This document shows, in pieces, positions 49,846 to 57,822 of a DNA stretch of 64,000 nt (its first letter is position 1; every line of letters begins with the position of its first letter). The stretch lies in assembly GCA_000824825.2 (NCBI GenBank), contig LM655206.1, positions 213,368 to 277,367 on the forward strand. Reading direction: 5' to 3'. The notes beneath the pieces were generated by a model that saw only the letters and a program-made list of their open reading frames with translations, was not told the origin of the DNA and ran no database searches. The position numbers and the translations under genes were made by a program. This DNA comes from Mesorhizobium sp. ORS 3324 (lineage in GTDB: Bacteria; Pseudomonadota; Alphaproteobacteria; Rhizobiales; Rhizobiaceae).

Positions 49846-50631
49846 ATGCGCATCGATTTGTCCCCCACGGGTTGGGGCAGGGTCGCGGCCGTCACCGTCG
49901 CCGGCACGGCCTTCTTCATTGCCGCGGCCTTCTTTGTCGATTCCTTCAACTTTCCCTCGCTGTCGCCTGACGCGCTGCTGTGGGCCAAGCTCACCGACCT
50001 GTTCCTGCCGCTCGTGCTTGGCGGCTCCTTCCTGTTCTTCCTGATGTGGAAGATGCGCCAGTTGGCGATCGCCCAGAAGGAGCTCGGCATCGTCGCCGCG
50101 ACCGACAGCCTGACGGCCGTCTTCAACCGCGGCGCCTTCTCGATGCTGGTCGAAGCCTATCTCGACAAGGCGCGCAGCCATGTCGTCGCCGATACCGGTG
50201 CGCTGCTGATCGTCGACGCCGACCATTTCAAATCGATCAACGACCGTCTCGGCCACGATTGCGGCGACCAGGCGCTGAGGCTGATCGCGAGCACGATCCG
50301 GGGCCAGCTGCACGGCGCCGACATTGTCGGCCGCATCGGCGGCGAGGAATTCGCGGTCTTCCTTCCGGGCGCCGACGCAACCCGTTCCTTCCTGGTCGCG
50401 GAATCGATCAGGCTGCGCATCCGCGAGGCGGAGTTCGCGCCCGGCGGGCAGCCATGGCCGCTCTCGGTCAGCATCGGCGGCATCGCCTTCAGCGGGCCCA
50501 CCACCTATCAGGACATGTTCCAGGTGGCCGACAGGCATCTCTACAAGGCGAAGTCGAACGGACGCGACCAGGTGAGCTTCGAAAGCCCGCGCAGCGCTCT
50601 TTCGGGCGACGCCGTCGGCACGGTCCATTGA
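49846..50631 (+). CDS. Diguanylate cyclase (GGDEF domain)
   Basis: 261 residues. Two N-terminal membrane spans (VAAVTVAGTAFFIAAAFFVD; FLPLVLGGSFLFFLMWKM) precede a GGDEF domain: DSLTAVFNRGAF, LIVDADHFKSINDRLGHDCG, and the catalytic RIGGEEFAVFLPG. The allosteric inhibitory site RxxD is replaced by HGAD, so product feedback control may be weak. It should make cyclic di-GMP. The 13-base sequence GTTAACCAAGCTT at 49758-49770 upstream is the exact reverse complement of one found upstream of the GT2 gene at 11504. Confidence 0.9.
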   Translation: MRIDLSPTGWGRVAAVTVAGTAFFIAAAFFVDSFNFPSLSPDALLWAKLTDLFLPLVLGGSFLFFLMWKMRQLAIAQKELGIVAATDSLTAVFNRGAFSMLVEAYLDKARSHVVADTGALLIVDADHFKSINDRLGHDCGDQALRLIASTIRGQLHGADIVGRIGGEEFAVFLPGADATRSFLVAESIRLRIREAEFAPGGQPWPLSVSIGGIAFSGPTTYQDMFQVADRHLYKAKSNGRDQVSFESPRSALSGDAVGTVH

Positions 50632-50813
50632 AGGGCGCTTCGCGGCAGGGACTTGGCTGAACCGCTCTCAGCGGCGGCTGCTGTCGAGCAACGGTCGATG
50701 CTGGCGGGTAAGCCGGCGCTCGATGTCGACATAGGGCCAAGGGCGCATCAACAATCCGTTCATGGTTTGACCGCTAGTCTGCGAGGCTAATTTCGGCCGG
50801 CCCGCGAGAGAAA

Positions 50814-51635
50814 GTGTTCGATCTCGTCGACTTCAAGGCGATGCTGATCATCGCCCTCATCTTCATTCCGCTCGAGCAGCTCCTGCCGCTGCACGCGGAA
50901 CAGTCGTTGACGCGCCGGCACTGGCTGAATGACGTTTTCTACCTTCTCTTCAACGGCATCGTCATCAAATTCGGCCTGCTTCTCGTCGTCGGCGCGGCAA
51001 TGCTTTTGGTCGAGCGTCTCATTCCTCAGGCCCTGACCGCCGCCGTCAGGTCGCAGCCTGTCTGGCTGCAGGCGATCGAGGTGCTGGTGCTCGCCGACAT
51101 CGGCTTCTATCTCGCGCACCGCGCCTTCCACGCCGTGCCGTTCCTCTGGCGCTTCCACGCCATCCACCATTCGATCGAGGAGATGGACTGGCTCGCCGCC
51201 CATCGCGTGCACCCGGTGGACCAGATCCTGACCAAGTCGGCCTCGCTCCTGCCGGTCTTCGCGCTGGGTTTTTCCGGCGAGGCGATCTTCATCTATGTGC
51301 TGATCTACCAATGGCAGTCGGTGTTCATCCACTCCAACACGCGCATCAGGTTCGGGCCGCTGAAATGGCTGCTCGCCTCGCCGCAGTTCCACCACTGGCA
51401 CCACGCCAACGAACGCCAGGCCTTCGACAAGAATTTCGCCGGCCAGCTGCCGTTGCTCGACCTGCTCGGCGGCACCTTGTACATGCCGGACCGGATGCCG
51501 GAAAAATACGGCGTCGACGTGCCGGTGCCGCAGCTTTATCACCGGCAGCTTGTCTATCCGTTTGTTTCAGATGCGGATGCCGGACCGGGTTCGTCGACCG
51601 TCGAAGCCGCGCCGGCCGCCGCCAAGCCGGATTGA
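50814..51635 (+). CDS. Sterol desaturase/fatty acid hydroxylase-type di-iron membrane protein
   Basis: 273 residues, about four membrane spans. The three histidine clusters of the family are present: HRAFH, HAIHH and HHWHH, which bind two irons. Rhizobial relatives are lipid or carotenoid hydroxylases or have no known substrate. The start is GTG 50814. The C-terminal 25 residues are Ala/Pro-rich and not part of the domain. Confidence 0.86.
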   Translation: MFDLVDFKAMLIIALIFIPLEQLLPLHAEQSLTRRHWLNDVFYLLFNGIVIKFGLLLVVGAAMLLVERLIPQALTAAVRSQPVWLQAIEVLVLADIGFYLAHRAFHAVPFLWRFHAIHHSIEEMDWLAAHRVHPVDQILTKSASLLPVFALGFSGEAIFIYVLIYQWQSVFIHSNTRIRFGPLKWLLASPQFHHWHHANERQAFDKNFAGQLPLLDLLGGTLYMPDRMPEKYGVDVPVPQLYHRQLVYPFVSDADAGPGSSTVEAAPAAAKPD

Positions 51636-51668
51636 ACAGCGGGAAAGCTCGATTTTCCGTGGGCCGCC

Positions 51669-51971
51669 TCAGGCCGCGAAGCCGCCCTGGCCGCGCGCCA
51701 CCGGCTTCACCGAGACGATCGGCTGGTCCGACGGCCAGAGAATCCCGGCCGCCACCGCGAAGGTAACCAGCGCGTCGCGCGCCGCGTCGGCGGAGATTTC
51801 GCCGGCCCGCGCTGCCTCGCACGCCTTTGCCGCGGCGCCGTAGCTCAGCCGCCGGCGCGACGGCGGGAATTCGGTCAGGAACTCATGCATGCCCGACAGC
51901 GAGGCAATCATGCGCTTGTGGCCGGCGCCGACACTGACCGCGACCGGGGTGAAGAACATCCTGTCGTGCAT
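51669..51971 (-). CDS. DUF982 protein
   Basis: 100 residues from ATG 51971. Pattern typical of DUF982: a variable N-terminus, then IASLSGMHEFLTEFPPSRRR followed by AAKACEAARAGEISADAARD. The family is mostly confined to rhizobia and relatives; function unknown. Confidence 0.8.
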   Translation of the reverse strand: MHDRMFFTPVAVSVGAGHKRMIASLSGMHEFLTEFPPSRRRLSYGAAAKACEAARAGEISADAARDALVTFAVAAGILWPSDQPIVSVKPVARGQGGFAA

Positions 51972-52095
51972 CTGGACCTCTCGAATTGGAGCGGAGGGTG
52001 GCGAGGTTTGCCACCCTCGGTCTTGGGGTAGGACGCCGCTCAACGCGCCTTGGGGCCCCTGGTTCCATGCTCGCGGATCTTTTCGCGCCTGCCTG

Positions 52096-52305
52096 TTATG
52101 GGGGTGGCAATGGGGCGTTCGATACGGGCCGGTCGGCAGTGATCGTCACTTCTGCTGGAGGTTGCGGAACGTGATAATACGCCGACAGCACCAGCAGAAG
52201 GATCGCGATCCCTGCAAATATCATTGCGACGAGGTTGACGAACCACTGGCCGGCCAGTTCGCCGAGCCGTTGCCGCCAACTCATCGCCGCCGGAATCAAG
52301 CGCAT
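52096..52305 (-). CDS. Small single-span membrane protein (tentative)
   Basis: 69 residues: a short charged N-terminus, one long span (FVNLVAMIFAGIAILLLVLS) and a Pro-rich end. A ribosome-binding sequence (GGCAGGTG) lies upstream of ATG 52305. Plausible as a real gene but no family recognised. Confidence 0.45.
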   Translation of the reverse strand: MRLIPAAMSWRQRLGELAGQWFVNLVAMIFAGIAILLLVLSAYYHVPQPPAEVTITADRPVSNAPLPPP

Positions 52306-52366
52306 TTTTCACCTGCCCTCACGAGGTCGGGGCCCGCATCACGCCTCGGTGACAGCTGGCCCGGCC

Positions 52367-52681
52367 TCACCGGTACCAGCCTCTGTGGAGGCCGCAGCTC
52401 CAGACCCTGTTCACGACCCAGTGATGGTGATGCCAGCGCCTATGCACCCTGACCATGCAGTCGCGACTGTGGCCGTAGCGGTATCCGTCGCGCATCTCGT
52501 ACCGGCCCCTGTAGCGCCACTCGTAGTCGCGCATGTGGTGACGGCGCCAGTAGTAGCCGTCATTGTATCTGCCCATGCCGTCATCGGTTGTGATGGTCAG
52601 GCTTGTCGCCTGTGCCGGAACCGTTACCGGCGCCAGGGTAGCCACGCCGAGCATGGCGGCGAGAATGAGATTCTTCATCAC
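52367..52681 (-). CDS. Small exported Tyr/Arg/His-rich protein
   Basis: 104 residues. Signal peptide MMKNLILAAMLGVATLAPVT ending AQA; the mature part is rich in Tyr, Arg, His and Trp (DGYYWRRHHMRDYEWRYRGR) and has two Cys. Similar aromatic/basic small secreted proteins are common in rhizobia. Function unknown. Confidence 0.62.
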   Translation of the reverse strand: MMKNLILAAMLGVATLAPVTVPAQATSLTITTDDGMGRYNDGYYWRRHHMRDYEWRYRGRYEMRDGYRYGHSRDCMVRVHRRWHHHHWVVNRVWSCGLHRGWYR

Positions 52682-52812
52682 GGCCTCCTTGCACTAGATT
52701 TTACTAACGAAAACCCGTTGTTGGGTGAAAAGTTCCATGGCGAAGGCCGCAGGCCGGTCGCACGTCGCCTTGAGCGAACTGGCGCGGAGTCTGCGATGCT
52801 TTCGGACGGCGG

Positions 52813-54894
52813 CTATTTCCACATGCCGCGCATGCGCGCGCCGAGGTCGACCTTGACACCGGGCTTTTGGCGCGGGTCGTCCTTGGTCGCGGCACTTGCC
52901 CAGGACGTCTGCTCGAAGGCCGAAAGCATCGAGGCCGGGATGAAACGGGTGCGTGAGGCATAGACGTGGCGGTCGCCGCGCGCCGGCTGGTTGTGCGGAT
53001 AAAAGCGCTGCGGCACCACCAGATGCAGGCTGTCCTTGGCCCGCGTCATCGCCACATAGAGCAGCCGGCGCTCCTCCTCGATGTCCTCCTTGCTGCCGAC
53101 GCCGAGATCGGCGGGGATGCAGCCGTCGACGGTGTTGAGCACGAAGACGTTCTTCCATTCCTGGCCCTTGGCGGAATGGATGGTGGACAGGATGAGGTAA
53201 TCCTCGTCGCGATGCGGCGGGCCGGCCTGGTCGCTGGTGGCGTCGGGCGGATCGAGCGTCAGCTCGGTCAGGAAGCGTTCGCGCGAGGGATAGCCGGACG
53301 CGATCTGCTCGAGCTGCAGCAGGTCCGCCCGGCGCGTGATCGCGTCCTCATGGATGCGCTCCAGATGCGGCTCGTACCACAGCCTGACCCGCTCCAGGTC
53401 GGCCGGCCATTTCGGCCCCGCGCGCAGCCCGCTGTAGATGTCGAGGAAGACAGGCCAATCCTGCGCCGCGCGCTGCGGCGGTCGGAAGCGCGCAAGGCCC
53501 AGCGTCTCGTCCAGGGAGGTCGCCATCGCCTCGACGATCTGCGAGGCGGCGGAAGGGCCGATGCCCGGCATGAGCTGCAGCACGCGGAAGCCGGCGACGC
53601 GGTCGCGCGGGTTCTCGGCAAAGCGCAGCATCGCCAGCATGTCCTTCACGTGCGCGGCGTCAAGGAATTTCAGCCCGCCGAATTTCACGAACGGGATGTT
53701 GCGGCGCGTGAGCTCCACCTCCAGCGGCCCGCTGTGATGCGAGGCGCGGAAGAGCACCGCCTGCGCCTTCAGTGCCGTGCCGGCCTCGCGCTCGGCAAGG
53801 ATCGCCTCACAGACATAGTTGGCCTGCTCGGCCTCGTCGCGCACGCTCACCAACTGCGGCTTGTGCGATGATCGGCGCTCGGTCCAGAGGTTCTTGGTGA
53901 AGCGCTCGCTCGCTTCGCCGATCACCTTGTTGGCGGCGGCAAGGATCGTCTCGGTCGAGCGGTAGTTGCGCTCCAGCATGACGATCTCGGCCGGCTTTGC
54001 GAACTGTTTTGGAAAGTCGAGGATGTTGCGAACTTCAGCAGCACGGAAGGAATAGATCGACTGCGCGTCGTCGCCGACCACGGTCAAGCCCGCGCCGTCC
54101 GGCTTCAGCGCCAAAAGGATAGAGGCCTGCAGCCGGTTGGTGTCCTGGTATTCGTCAACCAGCACATGGTCGAAGCGGGAGCCGAGGTGGGCAGCGATCT
54201 CCGCCTCTGCCGCCATCTGCGCCCAGTAGAGGAGGAGGTCGTCGTAATCGAGCACGTTCTGCGCCTGCTTGGCTTCGACATAACGGGCGAACAACTCCTT
54301 CAGTTGTTCTGCCCACCCCGCGCACCAGGGAAAGGCCGAGCCCAGCACTTCGCCGAGCGGCGCCTGCGCGTTCACCGCCCGCGAATAGATCGCGAGACAC
54401 GTGCCTTTGGTCGGGAACCGGCTTTCGGTCTTCGAGAAACCGAGCTCGTGCCGGGCAAGGTTCATCAGGTCGGCGGAATCCTCGCGGTCGTGGATGGTGA
54501 AGGCGGGATCGAGGCCGATCTGCTCGGCATAGTCGCGGAGCAGTCTGGCGCCGATGCCATGAAAAGTGCCGGCCCAGGCGAGCGCGTCGGCGATGATTGC
54601 CGCATCGCGTCCCAGCACCTCGCCGGCGATGCGCTCGACGCGCTTGGCCATTTCGGCGGCCGCCCGGCGCGAGAACGTCATCAGAAGGATGCGGCGCGGA
54701 TCGGCGCCCTTGACGATGAGGTGCGCCACGCGATGCGCCAGCGTGTTGGTCTTGCCGGATCCGGCCCCGGCGATCACGAGAAGCGGCGCCGCGACCTTGC
54801 CGTCGCCATGCACCACCGCCAGCCGCTGCTCGTCGTTCAGCCGGGCAAGATAGGCGGGAGCTTCGAAGGACGAATCACGGGCAGCGATGTTCAT
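52813..54894 (-). CDS. UvrD/Rep-family ATP-dependent DNA helicase
   Basis: 693 residues. Helicase superfamily I motifs are in order: Walker A in VIAGAGSGKTNTLAHRVAHL, motif II in VLVDEYQDTNRLQASIL, motif III in VVGDDAQSIYSFRAA, motif IV in ERNYRSTETIL, and VI in RRLLYVAMTRAKDSLHLVVP. The length and short C-terminus are closer to Rep/UvrD-like 3'-5' helicases than to the longer AddA/RecB. It probably serves repair or replication restart. ATG 54894. Confidence 0.9.
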   Translation of the reverse strand: MNIAARDSSFEAPAYLARLNDEQRLAVVHGDGKVAAPLLVIAGAGSGKTNTLAHRVAHLIVKGADPRRILLMTFSRRAAAEMAKRVERIAGEVLGRDAAIIADALAWAGTFHGIGARLLRDYAEQIGLDPAFTIHDREDSADLMNLARHELGFSKTESRFPTKGTCLAIYSRAVNAQAPLGEVLGSAFPWCAGWAEQLKELFARYVEAKQAQNVLDYDDLLLYWAQMAAEAEIAAHLGSRFDHVLVDEYQDTNRLQASILLALKPDGAGLTVVGDDAQSIYSFRAAEVRNILDFPKQFAKPAEIVMLERNYRSTETILAAANKVIGEASERFTKNLWTERRSSHKPQLVSVRDEAEQANYVCEAILAEREAGTALKAQAVLFRASHHSGPLEVELTRRNIPFVKFGGLKFLDAAHVKDMLAMLRFAENPRDRVAGFRVLQLMPGIGPSAASQIVEAMATSLDETLGLARFRPPQRAAQDWPVFLDIYSGLRAGPKWPADLERVRLWYEPHLERIHEDAITRRADLLQLEQIASGYPSRERFLTELTLDPPDATSDQAGPPHRDEDYLILSTIHSAKGQEWKNVFVLNTVDGCIPADLGVGSKEDIEEERRLLYVAMTRAKDSLHLVVPQRFYPHNQPARGDRHVYASRTRFIPASMLSAFEQTSWASAATKDDPRQKPGVKVDLGARMRGMWK

Positions 54895-54933
54895 CGCCCA
54901 TCAAGCATCGTTTCTGCTTTGTTCGCAAGATTT

Positions 54934-55104
54934 CCTCGCCCCCGCGTGAGTGGGGGAGAGGTGGCCGCGCAGCGGCCGGAGGGGGGCTTGCGCCAGCGCC
55001 TGGAAATTGGGGTCCACCGAGGCAAGTTTCGAAGCGTGCATTCCCCCGCTCCGTCTCGGGCTTCGCCCGAGCCACCTCTCCCTCACTTCGTGGGGGCGAG
55101 GAAA
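54934..55104. repeat. Palindromic intergenic repeat, family B-related
   Basis: Long inverted repeat: left arm from 54934 (CCTCGCCCCCGCGTGAGTGG, then GGGAGAGGTGGCC) and right arm ending at about 55104 (CACCTCTCCCTCACTTCGTG then GGGGCGAGG). It fills the gap between the helicase start and the small gene at 55112. Confidence 0.75.
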
Positions 55105-55111
55105 GAGCCCG

Positions 55112-55267
55112 CTACCTTTTCGGCTCGACCCCCATCGCCGCCGACTGGCGCCGCAGCTTCCGCCGTTCATCCGCCGGCGCCACATCCCCCGACACCTCAT
55201 CGATGATCCTCATCGTGACGCGGTAAGCGGTGTAAGCGAAAAGGCCGACAAGCAGCAGGCGGATCAT
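55112..55267 (-). CDS. 51-residue membrane-associated small protein
   Basis: A short gene: ATG 55267 preceded by a perfect GGAGGT, TAG at 55112-55114. The protein MIRLLLVGLFAYTAYRVTMR starts with a short hydrophobic stretch and then has a charged helical tail (DERRKLRRQSA). It is probably real because of the ribosome-binding site, the N-terminal anchor and the absence of competing frames. No family recognised. Confidence 0.6.
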   Translation of the reverse strand: MIRLLLVGLFAYTAYRVTMRIIDEVSGDVAPADERRKLRRQSAAMGVEPKR

Positions 55268-55398
55268 AGCCACCTCCTAATCCTTCGATCAGTTGGAAGT
55301 TCAACCGGGCACACGGCGGTTGGTTCCCACCGTCCCGCGCAACCAAACCGTCACCGTATCGTTTGCCTTCACGAAGGGGCGAACGAGAGGAGGTCGTC

Positions 55399-55572
55399 AT
55401 GAAGAAGCTTCCTATGCTGCTGGCCCTTGCGGCAGTGCTCGCGCTCGCCGCCTGCGACAACAGCATTCAACCCACCAAGGCGCCTGCCGACCAGAACCCG
55501 CAGGTCGACAAGAACCCGGTGCCGAAGTCGACCACCGGCGGCGGCCAGCCCGGCACGCCGCCGAAGCAATGA
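55399..55572 (+). CDS. Small lipoprotein
   Basis: 57 residues. MKKLPMLLALAAVLAL followed by the lipobox AAC; the mature 38 residues are Pro/Lys/Gln-rich (ADQNPQVDKNPVPKSTTGGG). GAGGAGG precedes ATG 55399. Small rhizobial lipoproteins of this type are common and uncharacterised. Confidence 0.65.
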   Translation: MKKLPMLLALAAVLALAACDNSIQPTKAPADQNPQVDKNPVPKSTTGGGQPGTPPKQ

Positions 55573-55852
55573 TCGTGCGGGCAAGCGGCGTCGGCTGGGA
55601 AATCCGGGCGGATGGTGCTGATTGCAGACCGCGCGCCACAGAAGAAGGCCGGCGCTGCTTGGGAGGAAGCTGGTAAGCGCCGGCCAAGCGGGAAATCAGG
55701 CCCGCCGCACGGTCAAAGATAGCTGAGTCTCTGCGCCGCGTCATGGTGCGATCGCGCCAGCCGGCCATTGTTAGCCTGCCAATTGCCTAAACCAGATTTG
55801 TCGAGGATCGATCCGGAATCCCGAAAGGGGTTGTGGCCCCCCGCGAGGCACC

Positions 55853-56821
55853 TCACGCCATCGCCGCTCGCGCCAGCGGCAGGCCGGCGATCTCGATGTC
55901 GAGCTGGCGCTGCGTCAGCGCCGCCTCGGCCATGATCCACTGCTTGAACAGTTCCACCTTGCGCGCGCCGAGCGCCTTGATGGGGCTGACGAAATACCAG
56001 CCGGCGGTGTTGGGATGATGGACCGCGAAGGGCGCCACCAGCCGCTCGGCGCGGATGTCACTCGCCATATAGGCGCGGTTGGCGACGGCAAAGCCCATGC
56101 CGGCATTGGCCGCTTCGTAGGACATCATGCAGGAATCGAAATAGATGCTCTTGGTCTCGCCGAGCACGAAGCTTGCGCCGGCAAAGCCCAGCCACGATTG
56201 CCAGTTCTGGGTGCAGGTGTCGGAGTGGAGCAGGGTGAAATGCCTGAGGTCTTCCGGAGTCACCCTGGAGAGTGGCTTGTCGCCAAGCACCTCGTGGAAC
56301 AGCTTGCGGCTGCAGACCGGCGTCAGGTCCTCCTTGAACAGGAGCTCGGCCTTGAGGCCGGGGAAATTGCCGTCGCCATAGCGGATCTCGAGATCGTACT
56401 CGGAGGTCGAGAATTCATGCGTGGCATAGGAGGTCGAGACCCGCATCTCGATGTCGGGATATTGCCGCTGGAAGCTGGCAAGCCGCGGGAACAGCCAGCG
56501 CGCCGCGAAGGTCGGCAAAACGCAGATTCTCAGCACATGCGCCTGCGACTGGCCGGTCGCCTCCATGCTGGCCGCCACGATCCGCTCCAGCGCCTCGCGC
56601 ACCCGCGCCACATAGGTCTCGCCCTCCGGCGTCAGCGACACGGCATTGCCGCCGCGCTGGAAGATCTTGAAGCGCAGCTGGTCTTCCAGGCTCTTCACCC
56701 GTTGGCTGACGGCCGAGGCGGTGATGAACTGCTCCTCGCCGGCGCGCGTGAAGTTTTTGTGCCTGGCGGCGCTCTCCACGATTTTCAGCGAGTTTAAGTT
56801 GACCTGACTGAGCAGACGCAC
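55853..56821 (-). CDS. LysR-family transcriptional regulator
   Basis: A 322-residue LysR protein with the N-terminal winged helix-turn-helix LNSLKIVESAARHKNFTRAG followed by ITASAVSQRVKSLEDQLRFK. The substrate-binding domain follows. The GcvA-like start near residue 9 matches other LysR regulators. It is divergent from an oxygenase gene and an EamA transporter, which it probably controls. Confidence 0.88.
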   Translation of the reverse strand: MRLLSQVNLNSLKIVESAARHKNFTRAGEEQFITASAVSQRVKSLEDQLRFKIFQRGGNAVSLTPEGETYVARVREALERIVAASMEATGQSQAHVLRICVLPTFAARWLFPRLASFQRQYPDIEMRVSTSYATHEFSTSEYDLEIRYGDGNFPGLKAELLFKEDLTPVCSRKLFHEVLGDKPLSRVTPEDLRHFTLLHSDTCTQNWQSWLGFAGASFVLGETKSIYFDSCMMSYEAANAGMGFAVANRAYMASDIRAERLVAPFAVHHPNTAGWYFVSPIKALGARKVELFKQWIMAEAALTQRQLDIEIAGLPLARAAMA

Positions 56822-56932
56822 GGGGTTCGACCTTTAGCTGGGCTTAAAGTAGCACCAGCATTCCTAAATTTACAGGGGCGGGCGGCTTAATCGACTGTTT
56901 ACCAAGTGTTGCCCCCACCTTGGAGAAGTAGA

Positions 56933-57766
56933 ATGAACGCCCATACCATCCCGGAACTGCGCTATGCGATGAGCCGTGAAGCCATCATCGGCCATGATAC
57001 GGCGTGGAAAGTGTCGAGCTTCGGCGTCGCCCAGTATCTGCACGGCTACGACCCCGAGCTGCTCGCCGCGATCGAGGAGGCGGCGCTCAAGCTGAAGGCC
57101 AGCCATGCCGTGCACAAGCATCTCGATCTCACCTTCATCACCGGCGCCGACCGCTACATCCCGGAGATCAAGGAACTGCTCAACGACACGCTGCGCCTGG
57201 AACGGCTGTCGGACATGATGGGCACCAAGCTCGAGCCCTATCCGCTGTCGATCGTCGGCTCGACCGTCACCTTCATGAATCCCAAGGACGGCGCCGTCGA
57301 ATGGCACTGCGATGGCGTTCCGGTGACGGAGCTCATTCCGCTGTCGATCAGCGATCCTCTGATCGGCGGCCATCTCGAGATCTATTGCGACGATTCCGAG
57401 ACCGGCCGCGCCATCCTCGAATCCGGCCGCGACCTGCCGCGCAACAAGGTCATGCGCATCGACCACAAGATGAACTACGCCACGCTCGGCCAGTTCCTGG
57501 GCGTGCTCCATCGCACGGCGCCCATCCAGCTCGGCTCGCGCGTCACGCTTGTGCTCAACCAGCGTTCGGTGGCCAAGCCCTATGTCGACGACAACCGCAT
57601 GTTCTATCTCGCCGCCGACAACGACCACGACCGCGCCTGGGTCAACGAGCTGGCCGAGGATGTCTGGACGAACCAGCTGCCAGCCTATCGCCGCCATGCG
57701 CAGGAGCACCCCATGCCGCAGCCGGCCGTGGAACCGGTCTCGGGCGGAGCCAGGGAGTCGTGGTAG
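56933..57766 (+). CDS. Putative Fe(II)/2-oxoglutarate-dependent oxygenase
   Basis: 277 residues. The facial triad can be proposed as H125-C-D127 in EWHCDGVPV and H193 in FLGVLHRTAP, with R203 (GSRVTLVLNQ) 10 residues later for 2-oxoglutarate. The Asp in HxD points to hydroxylation rather than halogenation. GGAG precedes ATG 56933. It lies between a LysR regulator and an EamA exporter, so an amino acid or related metabolite may be modified and exported. The family assignment is from the motif pattern only. Confidence 0.62.
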   Translation: MNAHTIPELRYAMSREAIIGHDTAWKVSSFGVAQYLHGYDPELLAAIEEAALKLKASHAVHKHLDLTFITGADRYIPEIKELLNDTLRLERLSDMMGTKLEPYPLSIVGSTVTFMNPKDGAVEWHCDGVPVTELIPLSISDPLIGGHLEIYCDDSETGRAILESGRDLPRNKVMRIDHKMNYATLGQFLGVLHRTAPIQLGSRVTLVLNQRSVAKPYVDDNRMFYLAADNDHDRAWVNELAEDVWTNQLPAYRRHAQEHPMPQPAVEPVSGGARESW

Positions 57767-57822
57767 CGGCTGATGATCCAGCCGGCCAGCCGCCCCCGGC
57801 GTCGCTAAGCCTGGCTCCGGTC

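Noticed and set aside
52235..52963. A plus-strand open frame of about 242 codons over the small exported protein gene
   Set aside because: Its low-complexity Val/Ala/Pro reading is the complement of the minus-strand gene, which has a signal peptide.
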